Positions 55,713-63,307 of a stretch of 64,000 nt of DNA are shown here, one piece after another. Source of the stretch: Gammaproteobacteria bacterium (GTDB taxonomy: Bacteria; Pseudomonadota; Gammaproteobacteria; Pseudomonadales; Azotimanducaceae). A program made the position numbers and the translations under genes. The stretch spans positions 1 to 64,000 of the forward strand of contig VGVE01000001.1 of NCBI GenBank assembly GCA_016874135.1. The letters run 5' to 3'. Each line of letters opens with the position of its first letter. Position 1 is the first letter of the stretch. The notes beneath the pieces are model-generated. The model did not search any database. It was given only the letters and a program-made list of their open reading frames with translations, and was not told the origin of the DNA.

Positions 55713-56822
55713 ATGTCAGCACTGCAACATCGGGAGATCTTCAGGAACCCCGACCGGACGGCGGTTGAACTCCCGCTCGGTGGAGTGCTTGGAGGGCTTG
55801 GGCAAGGAGCGGGTTTTCCTCTGGTCGAGGATCCACGCAAGACAAATCACACCACCATCGTCGGCATGTTCGTGCTGAGGCCCGCAAATCTGGGCTGGCA
55901 AAAACCACTGCTCGATGCGGGTGGCAAGCCGGATTTCCAATCAGCCTCGGAGTGGTGCTTCAACGTCAAAGGTGTCGACGGCGGGTGGCTGATTGCGGGC
56001 GGCAATCCGCTGGATGCCTATCGCCTCGCATTGCAATACGGGCTCGCAGACGCGGTGATCGTCGGCAGCAATACCGTCGCCAAAGAAGGCGTGGATCACG
56101 GCTCGCACCCAGGATATCTGTGGCAGCCCTATGGACCATTGGCATGGCCCCAGCTCGCCTCGATTGATACGACACTCGGTGAACACATCGCTAGCGTGCG
56201 CCGGACCTGGCAGTCGCTGGGAGTGTTGTCGCAGCGAAAGTACCCTGCCCAGATCGTGGTTTCCCAATCCGGTGAGCACCGTCCGCCCGCCAACGATCTT
56301 TTTCAGGCGCGGATCTTCAATGCCGTCCACCCGGATGGATCTCCGGTTGAAACCTACGTGCTGACGAGCGAAGCCGGAGCGGCCCGCATGCGTGCCCGGA
56401 TGGGTAAGTATCGTTTGCGACGGAGTCCCGAAGAACTTCTTCTCGTGGCCTCGCCCGCCGGTGACCCGGAAACCCTCGACATCGCGTCTGTGCCGGCACT
56501 GCTGCGCAGCAAGCTGGATATTCGCCTTGCCAATCACGACGGTGGCCAGACGGTACTGTCCAAATTCAGCGAAGCCGGAGCCATGCCGCAGGTGAACCTG
56601 ACCTTGATGCGTAGCGCGTCGGTCAAAGACGTGTTGCGCACCGACGAACGCCTCGATGAAGGTGTCCGCTGCTCCATGTTGGCGGAATTCGATGCCCGGC
56701 GGCAGCTGTTCTTTTCAGACAATCACGCGCTGCCGCGAGTGCTCGAACCACTGAGTGTGCTCACGGACGGCGGTGATGGTGTGGTGGTGAGCTTTGATGC
56801 GCGAGGGCTGCGCGGGTTATAG
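55713..56822 (+). CDS. Protein distantly resembling RibD-type reductases, function unknown
   Basis: 369 residues, cytoplasmic. Segments such as GLADAVIVGSNTVAKEG and YPAQIVVSQSGE resemble the RibD-C/dihydrofolate-reductase-like fold (ADAILVG...GTV pattern), so it may bind NAD(P)H. The rest is unlike familiar members and I cannot name a substrate. GGAGGCG precedes the ATG. It stands alone, 152 bases after the TetR gene, and ends with a TAG stop before a strong bidirectional terminator. A large insert of about 100 residues lies between the two recognisable parts. Confidence 0.55.
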   Translation: MSALQHREIFRNPDRTAVELPLGGVLGGLGQGAGFPLVEDPRKTNHTTIVGMFVLRPANLGWQKPLLDAGGKPDFQSASEWCFNVKGVDGGWLIAGGNPLDAYRLALQYGLADAVIVGSNTVAKEGVDHGSHPGYLWQPYGPLAWPQLASIDTTLGEHIASVRRTWQSLGVLSQRKYPAQIVVSQSGEHRPPANDLFQARIFNAVHPDGSPVETYVLTSEAGAARMRARMGKYRLRRSPEELLLVASPAGDPETLDIASVPALLRSKLDIRLANHDGGQTVLSKFSEAGAMPQVNLTLMRSASVKDVLRTDERLDEGVRCSMLAEFDARRQLFFSDNHALPRVLEPLSVLTDGGDGVVVSFDARGLRGL

Positions 56823-56853
56823 ATTTCGCTTGATCGGAAACTTCATCTGTTCA

Positions 56854-56884
56854 GAGAAATAGGGCGCATGGCGCCCTTTTTCTC
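56854..56884. terminator. Bidirectional intrinsic terminator
   Basis: GAGAAA-T-AGGGCGC-ATG-GCGCCCT-T-TTTCTC folds into a 7-base GC-rich stem extended by six A-T/G-C pairs around one mismatch. A T-run on the plus strand and an A-run on its other side allow function in both directions. It lies between the convergent RibD-like (ends 56822) and SDR (ends 56898) genes. Confidence 0.85.
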
Positions 56885-56897
56885 GTTGTCTCTGCGA

Positions 56898-57674
56898 TCA
56901 AGGCCCGCCGGATACCGCAATGGTCTGCCCGGTCATCCAGGACGATGCCTCGGAGGCGAGGTAAACCACCGCAGGAGCGATATCCCTGGGATCGCCAACT
57001 CGACCGAGGGGAATTCCAAATCGTTTGCCGAGTTCCGGAATGTCTTCAGGCTTGAGCTTGAGGAACTCCATGAACACTTCCGTTGGAATCGGCCCGGGTG
57101 ACACGCCGTTCACGCGGATTCCGAGCGGCGCCATTTCCATGGCAAGTGTCTGGGTAAGGTTGTTGACGCCACTCTTGGCAACCGCGTAAGGCCCATTGTT
57201 CGGTGACGCCCGGTTCGAGGCGACGGAGGAGATGTTGATGATGGTGCCACCACCATTGTCTTTCATGATCCGAGCCGCAGCCTGTGCGCCGGTCCAGACC
57301 GCTTTTAGGTTCAGATTGAGCTGGAAGTCCCACTGCCGTTCGGGCATATCGAGGAACGTCCGCGGAACCCGGTCGTCAGCACCGCCGGCGTTGCTGACCC
57401 AGCAGGTGAGCTTGCCCATTTCCTTGAACGCGGTCTGCGCGATGCGCTGAACTTCTTCGATTTTCATCACATCGGCGCTGATGGCAAGCGAGCGGCGTCC
57501 CAGCGCCCTGATCTTCGCAGCTACTGCTTCGACTTCATTGCTTCTGCGCGCCGTCACCACGACGTTGGCGCCTGCTTCAGCAAGCCCGAGGGCGATTCCC
57601 TCACCAATACCGCGACCACCACCGGTCACCACAGCCACCTGTCCCTCGAGTCGAAACCGGTCAATAATGCTCAT
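56898..57674 (-). CDS. Short-chain dehydrogenase/reductase
   Basis: 258 residues, classical SDR. NAD(P) loop TGGGRGIGEG (17-26), NAG (SNAGGADD), catalytic Ser in NISSVASNR, YAVAKSG with Tyr and Lys, and VNGVSPGPIPT. The R-rich AARRSN after the second strand (TARRSN) hints at NADP preference. It reduces or oxidises an unknown alcohol/carbonyl substrate. It is downstream of the VOC gene on the same strand with a 40-base gap, so the two may form an operon. Confidence 0.9.
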   Translation of the reverse strand: MSIIDRFRLEGQVAVVTGGGRGIGEGIALGLAEAGANVVVTARRSNEVEAVAAKIRALGRRSLAISADVMKIEEVQRIAQTAFKEMGKLTCWVSNAGGADDRVPRTFLDMPERQWDFQLNLNLKAVWTGAQAAARIMKDNGGGTIINISSVASNRASPNNGPYAVAKSGVNNLTQTLAMEMAPLGIRVNGVSPGPIPTEVFMEFLKLKPEDIPELGKRFGIPLGRVGDPRDIAPAVVYLASEASSWMTGQTIAVSGGP

Positions 57675-57714
57675 CTTATTGAGTTCCTTTGATTGTTCGT
57701 TCCGGTGTGGGACA

Positions 57715-58254
57715 TCAGCGTGCCCCTTCGCGGATCAGATCGGTCACGCCGTCCCACTCGTCATGTTCTGTTTTCCAGGATTCGAACATGTTGCGGATGA
57801 TCGGCGCGTCGCCATGCAGTTCCACATAACACCCCATGTCACGGCGGCAATCCATGTACGCGACATAGTCACCACCCCACAGTGTGCAGGCAGTTTCATA
57901 ACCGGCTTCCTGGAACCGTTTGATCTCGCCGGAGACATCGGAAACCAGGAGCCCGACGTGGTGAAAGCCGTTCTGCCCACGCTTGTACATTTCGCGATAG
58001 ATGGACGGTTTGTCATCGTGCTGCGCAATGAACTGGATATGCGCCGGTCCTGCCTGGCCGAAGGCGTAACTCACATCGGCTTCAACCGGTTCGCCCCGAT
58101 AGAGGAAACCTTCGGCGATGTGGTGGCGAACCACGTGGAACGGACCCGCACCCACCATGCGATTCCACTGGATGCAGGCGGCATCGATGTCGTCGACGAA
58201 AAATGCGTATTGCCAGATCGGATGGCGGATAAGCGGTGATTTCAGTTTGATCAT
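57715..58254 (-). CDS. VOC-superfamily (glyoxalase-like) protein
   Basis: 179 residues from ATG 58254. Two betaalphabetabetabeta modules are recognisable, the first starting HPIWQYAFFVDDIDAA and the second at NGFHHVGLLVSDV; the His (in IWQYAFF/HHVG) and Glu (VELHGDAP) positions fit metal ligands of the vicinal-oxygen-chelate fold. Related to methylmalonyl-CoA epimerase/dioxygenase-like proteins; substrate unknown. AAGGGGGG precedes the ATG; the longer reading from 58293 is less likely. It is upstream of the SDR on the same strand. Confidence 0.8.
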   Translation of the reverse strand: MIKLKSPLIRHPIWQYAFFVDDIDAACIQWNRMVGAGPFHVVRHHIAEGFLYRGEPVEADVSYAFGQAGPAHIQFIAQHDDKPSIYREMYKRGQNGFHHVGLLVSDVSGEIKRFQEAGYETACTLWGGDYVAYMDCRRDMGCYVELHGDAPIIRNMFESWKTEHDEWDGVTDLIREGAR

Positions 58255-58429
58255 GTCCCCCCCTTGTAATGTTACGCGTCGTTGTCTGCCCACTCAGAAA
58301 CTCCCGTATGGGCAGAACATAACAGAAGTGTGGCCCGGCAGGTCAGCAGGCGAGGTGTTTCGCAAGACCGGCTTCTGCAAGGGCGGTCGGCGTGATTACA
58401 ATCGACTCGTCAAACCTCGGGAGGGGACG

Positions 58430-58615
58430 ATGTCGATCGAAAACGGTGAGCGGTTTCTGCGGCTCCTGAAGAACAATGCCCAGCTCAGAGAGCAGGTGAA
58501 AAAGCATGGACCTGCGGCTTTCGAGACGCTGTCGGCGTCCTCAGGTGCATCAAGTACGAGCTGGGAAGTGGTGGTAGCAGCCATCCGGGAAATAGAAACC
58601 CGGCAAAGGCAATAA
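58430..58615 (+). CDS. Small protein resembling the Nif11 family
   Basis: 61 residues (MSIENGERFLRLLKNNAQL...). The helix FLRLLKNNAQLREQVKKHG and the later GASSTSWEVVVAAIREIE follow the Nif11-domain pattern (a Phe-Leu helix, LREQV, then a Gly and a terminal helix), but without a double-Gly leader end. A GAGGGG ribosome-binding site precedes the ATG. No radical SAM, LanM or transporter gene is nearby, so a peptide-precursor role is not supported. Alternatively it is just a short acidic helical protein. It is 31 bases before the next gene on the same strand. Confidence 0.55.
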   Translation: MSIENGERFLRLLKNNAQLREQVKKHGPAAFETLSASSGASSTSWEVVVAAIREIETRQRQ

Positions 58616-58646
58616 ACAGGAACAAAAAAACCAAGGCATACGAACG

Positions 58647-58988
58647 ATGGCAAAGAAACTGGTTCTGGTGGGGCTGGTACAACCCAAGTCGGATGATCTG
58701 GTGGGCGCTTTCAATGAGTGGTACCTCGGCAATCACATCGAAGACACCTTCAACTGTCCGGTCATCAAGTCTGTGCGCTGCTTCAAAGCCGTTCGAGGCT
58801 TTCTCGGTACACCGCCCTCGGGTTACCTCACCATGTACGAATTCGAAGGGGAGAATGCTGAGGCAGCGGAGAAAGCGCTGGCCGCCTACCAGAGTGATCC
58901 GGGGTCTTGGCCGAAGCGGCAACCCGGCAACGGCTCCATGCAGGTTGTGAGCGCGGGCTGGTACCAGGAAGAGCTCGCGTTCGGCTGA
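58647..58988 (+). CDS. EthD/DUF4286-like dimeric alpha-beta-barrel protein
   Basis: 113 residues with a ferredoxin-like fold: first strand KLVLVGLVQ, the helix-turn NEWYLGNHIEDTFNCPVIKSVRCF (a landmark covering the EthD-type Trp-Tyr/His positions), strand GYLTMYEFEG and a C-terminal strand VVSAGWYQEEL. Such proteins accompany catabolic oxidations but usually have unproven function. It shares its strand with the small gene upstream and may be co-transcribed with it. rpsP follows after 148 bases with its own promoter. Confidence 0.7.
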   Translation: MAKKLVLVGLVQPKSDDLVGAFNEWYLGNHIEDTFNCPVIKSVRCFKAVRGFLGTPPSGYLTMYEFEGENAEAAEKALAAYQSDPGSWPKRQPGNGSMQVVSAGWYQEELAFG

Positions 58989-59059
58989 AGTCCTGTCCGC
59001 TATCACGGGAGCACGCGGACAGAACCGATCGTCAGGCTGGAAAGACGGTCGAATATCTC

Positions 59060-59065
59060 TATAAT
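59060..59065 (+). promoter_or_regulatory. TATAAT box before rpsP
   Basis: A perfect TATAAT lies 72 bases before the rpsP ATG. The matching -35 region (about 59037, CTGGAA) is weak. A promoter is expected here because this is the start of the ribosomal-protein operon. Confidence 0.5.
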
Positions 59066-59136
59066 TCCCCGCCTTCTTTGGCCGGTGGCAGGTTGCCGGC
59101 ATTCAATCAAGAAACAGGAATCAGGGTAAAACCCCC

Positions 59137-59403
59137 ATGCTGACCATCCGTCTGGCTCGTCACGGTGCGAAGAAGAACCCGTTCTTCCACATCACTGTGG
59201 CTGAAAGCACCGCTGCCCGTAATGGCCGATTCGTTGAGCGGCTCGGCTTCTACAGCCCGGTTGCCCGCAATCCGGTGGACGGGTTTCGGGTCAATCTGGA
59301 ACGTTATGACTACTGGACGTCTGTAGGCGCCCAGCCTTCCGAACGTGTAGCGCTTCTGGTGAAACGCGCACGCAAGGCCCAGGTCCCCGCAGCAGCGGGC
59401 TGA
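59137..59403 (+). CDS. rpsP: 30S ribosomal protein S16
   Basis: 88 residues, full length for S16. It begins MLTIRLARHGAKKNPFFH and has FVERLGFYSPVA, the typical motif set. It stabilises the 5' and central domains of 16S rRNA. It is the first gene of the rpsP-rimM-trmD-rplS operon, with rimM 14 bases downstream. The C-terminus (VPAAAG) is short and non-basic, as in many gammaproteobacteria. Confidence 0.96.
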   Translation: MLTIRLARHGAKKNPFFHITVAESTAARNGRFVERLGFYSPVARNPVDGFRVNLERYDYWTSVGAQPSERVALLVKRARKAQVPAAAG

Positions 59404-59417
59404 ACCCCGGGTCTCCA

Positions 59418-59981
59418 TTGGCGTCGCCTTCCGACAGCATTCACCAATCAGCGGAAGGCGAAGCAGATCCCCTCGTTGTGATCGGGCGCCTGCAGGCGCC
59501 CCATGGTGTGCGTGGCTGGCTGCATTTCCGCAGTTTTACCGAAGACTCTGGCACCGCTCTCGCTCTTGAGCCCTGGATGATCGAAACCGCGTCCGGCGAC
59601 CATCAAGTGATCGAAGTCGAAGCGCACCGCACGCAGGGCGAAGGGCTTCTGATCAAACTCCGGGGTGTTGATGACCGCAACGTGGCGGCGCTGCAAACCG
59701 GCAAGAATGTGCATGTGCACCTGTCGAAGTTGCCTGCGCCTGAGGCCGATGAGTTGTATTGGCATGACCTCGAAGGCATGGCGGTCAGGAATGCTGCAGG
59801 TACAGCTTTCGGCACTGTCGCTTCGCTGTTCGACAACGGCGCACACGACGTGCTGGTGATTCGGGAGAAAACGGCAGATGGCGTTCGGGAGCGACTGATC
59901 CCCTTTGTGCCGGAATATGTTCTTGAAGTGGATCAGACCGGTCGGGTGATCCTGGTCGATTGGGACTTGAGCTGGGACTGA
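59418..59981 (+). CDS. rimM: Ribosome maturation factor RimM
   Basis: 187 residues. The N-terminal barrel has IGRLQAPHGVRGWLHFRSFTE and the C-terminal PRC-barrel has YWHDLEGMAVRN and LIPFVPEYVLEVD. RimM binds S19 and assists 30S head assembly. The chosen start is TTG at 59418, 14 bases after rpsP; it gives the expected short lead (MASPSDSIHQSAEGEADP) before the domain. A later GTG at the VVIG segment would truncate the barrel. It ends one base before the trmD ATG. Confidence 0.95.
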   Translation: MASPSDSIHQSAEGEADPLVVIGRLQAPHGVRGWLHFRSFTEDSGTALALEPWMIETASGDHQVIEVEAHRTQGEGLLIKLRGVDDRNVAALQTGKNVHVHLSKLPAPEADELYWHDLEGMAVRNAAGTAFGTVASLFDNGAHDVLVIREKTADGVRERLIPFVPEYVLEVDQTGRVILVDWDLSWD

Positions 59982-59982
59982 T

Positions 59983-60759
59983 ATGTGGTTTGGCGTCATC
60001 ACCCTGTTCCCGGCGCTCATTGAAGCGGCCATTCCCTTCGGGATATTCGGCCGGGCGGTGCGGGAAAGCCGCATCCAGGTGCAGTGTTTCAACCCTCGTG
60101 ACCATGCGGTCGATCGTCATGGCACTGTCGATGACAAACCCTACGGCGGTGGAGCAGGCATGGTGATGCTCGCGGAGCCGCTGCTGAGCGCCGTCGCAGA
60201 TGCACGCCGGGCTGCAGCCGCGGCAGGATTCAAGGATGTGCCGGTAGTTCTGCTCAGCGCCCGTGGGGAAACTCTCACTCAAGGCATTGCGGCGTCATTG
60301 CGGCAACGTTCCGGTCTGATACTGGTTTGCGGGCGTTATGAAGGCGTTGATCAGCGATTCATAGAAACGGCGGTCGACGCTGAGCTCTCAGTAGGTGATT
60401 TCGTGGTGTCCGGCGGGGAAGTGCCGGCGCTATTGGTCATGGATGCGATCAGCCGGCTCGAGACCGGGGTTGTTGGTAATCCGGATTCGCTTGCGGTCGA
60501 GTCTCACCTTGATGGTTTGCTTGAATATCAGCAATATACGCGCCCCGAAAACGTCGCGGGACTCGAGGTGCCGCAGGAGCTGCTGTCCGGTGATCATGCC
60601 CGGATTGCAGAGTGGCGGCGCAAATCTGCTCTCCTGACCACCTTTGAACGCCGGCCGGAACAACTGGCTGGATCGTCCTTGCTCGAGGATCCAGCGGAGC
60701 GTGCGCGTTTGGTTGCTGCGCTGGAAGAGGCCAAACGAATGGCAAGATCGGAAGACTAA
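59983..60759 (+). CDS. trmD: tRNA (guanine-N1)-methyltransferase
   Basis: 258 residues. N-terminal SPOUT knot domain with KPYGGGAGMVM, LLSARGETLTQG and CGRYEGVDQRFIE, then SVGDFVVSGGEVPALLVMDA, the AdoMet-binding trefoil knot; the C-terminal domain binds tRNA. It methylates G37 next to the anticodon with AdoMet, preventing frameshifts, and is essential. It begins one base after the rimM stop. rplS follows 148 bases later; the gap contains no clear promoter. Confidence 0.96.
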   Translation: MWFGVITLFPALIEAAIPFGIFGRAVRESRIQVQCFNPRDHAVDRHGTVDDKPYGGGAGMVMLAEPLLSAVADARRAAAAAGFKDVPVVLLSARGETLTQGIAASLRQRSGLILVCGRYEGVDQRFIETAVDAELSVGDFVVSGGEVPALLVMDAISRLETGVVGNPDSLAVESHLDGLLEYQQYTRPENVAGLEVPQELLSGDHARIAEWRRKSALLTTFERRPEQLAGSSLLEDPAERARLVAALEEAKRMARSED

Positions 60760-60907
60760 GGTCGGAAGAGATAAGTCAGAAAGGGAAAGCGGGCTGAGAC
60801 CGGCCTTCGACCCGACGGATTCAACAAGCGGTCTTCGCGCGGCGAGCACGAAGGCCAGAACCGGCAAGGCGCTGGGGCTGTGAGAGCCCGCGCGGCCACA
60901 GTGAGGA

Positions 60908-61348
60908 GTGAGCAAGATCGTGCGGAACAACAAAATCATTGAACTGATCGAGAACGAACAGCTCACCAAACATAATCTGGATTTCGGCTCCGGTGATACT
61001 GTCCTCGTGCAGGTCAGGGTGCGTGAAGGTAACCGCGAGCGCCTGCAGGCGTTTGAAGGCATCGTTATTGCCCGGCGTAACCGCGGCCTCAACTCCTCGT
61101 TCACTGTTCGCAAGATTTCCCATGGCGTGGGTGTCGAGCGGGTCTTCCAGGCTCACAGCAACCTGATCGAATCAATCACCCTTGTTCGTCGTGGTGATGT
61201 TCGCAAGGCAAAGCTCTATCACCTGCGTGAACTTTCCGGCCGTGCAGCCCGCATCAAGGAAAAAGTTGGCGGCAAAAAGGCCGGCAAGGCCGATCCGGTG
61301 GTGCCGGAAACCGGCGAAGCAGCCACACCCGAAGTTGCGGAAGAGTAA
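60908..61348 (+). CDS. rplS: 50S ribosomal protein L19
   Basis: 146 residues; the L19 core (about 1-115) includes [23 protein letters not shown] (landmark shown in part), [16 protein letters not shown] and [18 protein letters not shown] Gly/Lys/Glu-rich tail of about 30 residues (after KEKVGG) extends beyond the usual 115-residue length. It sits at the 30S-50S interface. The start is GTG 60908 after GTGAGGA. Last gene of the rpsP operon. Confidence 0.95.
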   Translation: MSKIVRNNKIIELIENEQLTKHNLDFGSGDTVLVQVRVREGNRERLQAFEGIVIARRNRGLNSSFTVRKISHGVGVERVFQAHSNLIESITLVRRGDVRKAKLYHLRELSGRAARIKEKVGGKKAGKADPVVPETGEAATPEVAEE

Positions 61349-61388
61349 CCTGCACTCCCTCGCAGGGTAACTTTCCCACCCGCTCCTC

Positions 61389-61419
61389 GAACCGGACGAT
61401 GCGTTCCACTGTCCGGTTC
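61389..61419 (+). terminator. Hairpin between rplS and xerD
   Basis: GAACCGGAC (61389-61397) and GTCCGGTTC (61411-61419) are perfect 9-base inverted arms with a 13-base loop, 40 bases past the rplS stop. A T-run is lacking. A smaller CCCGT/ACGGG pair lies further right (about 61458-61480). The 153-base gap before xerD holds nothing else that I recognise. Confidence 0.5.
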
Positions 61420-61501
61420 ATTCCTACAAGGGTCCGCTCCAGGGATCCCGTCAGAGCTCCCGTGTCGGTTTCTGTACGGGCTTCCTGTTCCGGGCCCCAC
61501 A

Positions 61502-62419
61502 ATGTTAAGCACTCAGGCTGCGTTCATGGAGATGCCGGCAGTGGCGGCTGATATCGAACGATTTCTCGAAGAGATGTGGCTGGAAAAGGCACTGTCCGAC
61601 AACACGCTTGCGGCCTATCGGCGCGATCTAGCAGACGTTGAACGTCGCCTTCGCGGCAAACGGATTGATCAGGCGACCACTGCGGATCTCGCGGAATGTA
61701 TGGCCGCGCGTTACCAGGAAGGACTGAAAGCGCGCTCGACCGCCCGGTGGCTGTCTTGCATCAGGGGTTATTACAAACAGGGCATTCGCAAGGGTCGCCT
61801 CGAGACGGACCCGAGCCTCGGCATTGCCGCACCTAAACTGGGACGCGCTTTGCCCGGGGTGTTGACCGCCCGTGAAGTGGAACAGTTGCTGGAAGTGCCG
61901 ACGGTCGATGAGCCGGTAGGTTTGCGCGATCGCGCCATGCTGGAACTCTTGTACGCGTCGGGTCTTCGCATCAGTGAGCTCGTCAATCTACCGATGGTGT
62001 CCCTGAATGTCCGCCAAGGTGTCGTTCGTGTGGTAGGCAAGGGAGACAAGGAGCGTCTGGTTCCTGTAGGTACCGTAGCGCTGCAGTGGCTTCGGCACTA
62101 TGTGGATACCGCGAGGCCGGTGCTTGGCCACCGCCACCAAACCAGCGCCCTCTTTCTCAGCAATCGCGGCGAGGCGATGACGCGGCAGAACTTCTGGTTT
62201 GCGATCAAGCGATATGCGGAAAAAGCCGGTATCCAAAAGGCCATCTCGCCGCACACACTGCGTCACGCCTTTGCGACCCACTTGCTGGATAATGGCGCCG
62301 ATCTGCGCGCGGTGCAGATGATGCTGGGGCATGCCGATCTGTCGACTACCCAGATCTACACGCATGTGGCACAAGCGCGACTCAAGGCGCTGCATGCGGA
62401 ACACCATCCTCGGGGCTAA
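61502..62419 (+). CDS. xerD: Site-specific tyrosine recombinase XerD
   Basis: 305 residues. N-terminal SAM-like domain (about 15-105) and catalytic domain with Arg156 (GLRISEL), Lys in GKGDKERL (about 180-183), HTLRHAF (His251, Arg254), His277 (GHADLS) and nucleophile Tyr286 (TTQIYTH). With XerC it resolves chromosome dimers at dif. The gene order rplS-xerD-dsbC-hom supports XerD rather than XerC. An alternative start a few codons downstream (ATG, MEMPAV) cannot be excluded. Transcription ends at the hairpin-T8 element at 62440. Confidence 0.92.
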   Translation: MLSTQAAFMEMPAVAADIERFLEEMWLEKALSDNTLAAYRRDLADVERRLRGKRIDQATTADLAECMAARYQEGLKARSTARWLSCIRGYYKQGIRKGRLETDPSLGIAAPKLGRALPGVLTAREVEQLLEVPTVDEPVGLRDRAMLELLYASGLRISELVNLPMVSLNVRQGVVRVVGKGDKERLVPVGTVALQWLRHYVDTARPVLGHRHQTSALFLSNRGEAMTRQNFWFAIKRYAEKAGIQKAISPHTLRHAFATHLLDNGADLRAVQMMLGHADLSTTQIYTHVAQARLKALHAEHHPRG

Positions 62420-62439
62420 GACCGGCTTGATGGCAGTGG

Positions 62440-62466
62440 ACACCTGGCGAAGGTGGTGTTTTTTTT
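62440..62466 (+). terminator. Intrinsic terminator after xerD
   Basis: The stem CACCT-GGCGA-AGGTG (62441-62455) or the shifted ACACC/GGTGT alternative is followed within a few bases by eight T (62459-62466). It lies 21 bases past the xerD stop and 34 bases before the dsbC-like ATG. Confidence 0.75.
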
Positions 62467-62499
62467 GCAGTGGTTGACCAACAGACAAAGGAATCAGGT

Positions 62500-63270
62500 A
62501 TGGCAGCTAATACAAAAGGCCGTCTGACAGAGCACCTCCGGGCGAACTTCCGGGCACGGTTCAGGACGGACGTGCTGCTTCTTGCAATGATTACCGCAAT
62601 GCCGGTACTGGCAGCTGAAAGCCTGGTCGTCCAGAAACTGCGCGAGTTGCGGCCAGACCTGCCGATCACCCGCGTCTTGCCGTCACCTGTAGCAGGCTTT
62701 GTTGCCGTCGAAATCGACGGCGGTACGTTTCTGTATGCGTCCGAGGATGGGAAATACCTCTTCGCCGGCGATCTGTACAAACTCAACCAGACCCTCGTCA
62801 ACGTGACCGATGGCATCCGTGCTGGAAAACGGAAATCGCAGCTGGCCAAGGTTCCACGGTCAGAGATGGTGGTGTTCTCGCCGAAGAAGGTGCCCGTCAG
62901 GAAGTCCGTGTTTGTCTTTACCGATGTCGACTGCGGCTACTGCCGCAAGTTGCATCTGGAGATGCATGCGATCAATGACCTTGGCATCGAGGTGAAATAC
63001 CTCGCCTATCCACGCGCCGGCATTGGATCTGATGCCTACAAGAAGGTTGTGAACGCGTGGTGCGCCGACGATCCGAACACGGCGCTCACCAACCTCAAGC
63101 TGGGCAGAACTGTCGCCGAAAAGAACTGCACAAACCCGGTGGCGGATCAGTATGCGCTGGGTCGGGACATCGGCATCATCGGCACTCCGGCCATCGTGAC
63201 AGATGAAGGCGAGCTGCTTCCAGGCTATATGCCCGCGGCGGATCTCGCCGTGGCGCTCGGTCTCAACTGA
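62500..63270 (+). CDS. dsbC: Thiol:disulfide interchange protein DsbC-like
   Basis: 256 residues from ATG 62500. A signal peptide (about 1-38) ends near VLA-AES. An N-terminal dimerisation domain (about 45-110) is followed by a thioredoxin domain with CGYC (145-148), typical of DsbC/DsbG, and the cis-proline loop IGTPAIV. DsbC reduces and isomerises wrong disulfides in the periplasm. It lies between xerD and hom as in Pseudomonas. AAAGGA precedes the start; the longer reading (from 62470) has no better site. Confidence 0.92.
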   Translation: MAANTKGRLTEHLRANFRARFRTDVLLLAMITAMPVLAAESLVVQKLRELRPDLPITRVLPSPVAGFVAVEIDGGTFLYASEDGKYLFAGDLYKLNQTLVNVTDGIRAGKRKSQLAKVPRSEMVVFSPKKVPVRKSVFVFTDVDCGYCRKLHLEMHAINDLGIEVKYLAYPRAGIGSDAYKKVVNAWCADDPNTALTNLKLGRTVAEKNCTNPVADQYALGRDIGIIGTPAIVTDEGELLPGYMPAADLAVALGLN

Positions 63271-63307
63271 AATCTGCCGGTCGATAGCCGAATCAAGGGG
63301 ACGGAAA

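Noticed and set aside
58118-58429. N-terminal extension of the small Nif11-like gene
   Set aside because: The extended frame runs antisense through the VOC gene; the ATG at 58430 with GAGGGG is a better start.
61254-61502. Minus-strand frame over the 3' end of rplS and the gap before xerD
   Set aside because: Overlaps rplS coding sequence, lacks a ribosome-binding site and shows no domain; the gap is better explained by a hairpin.
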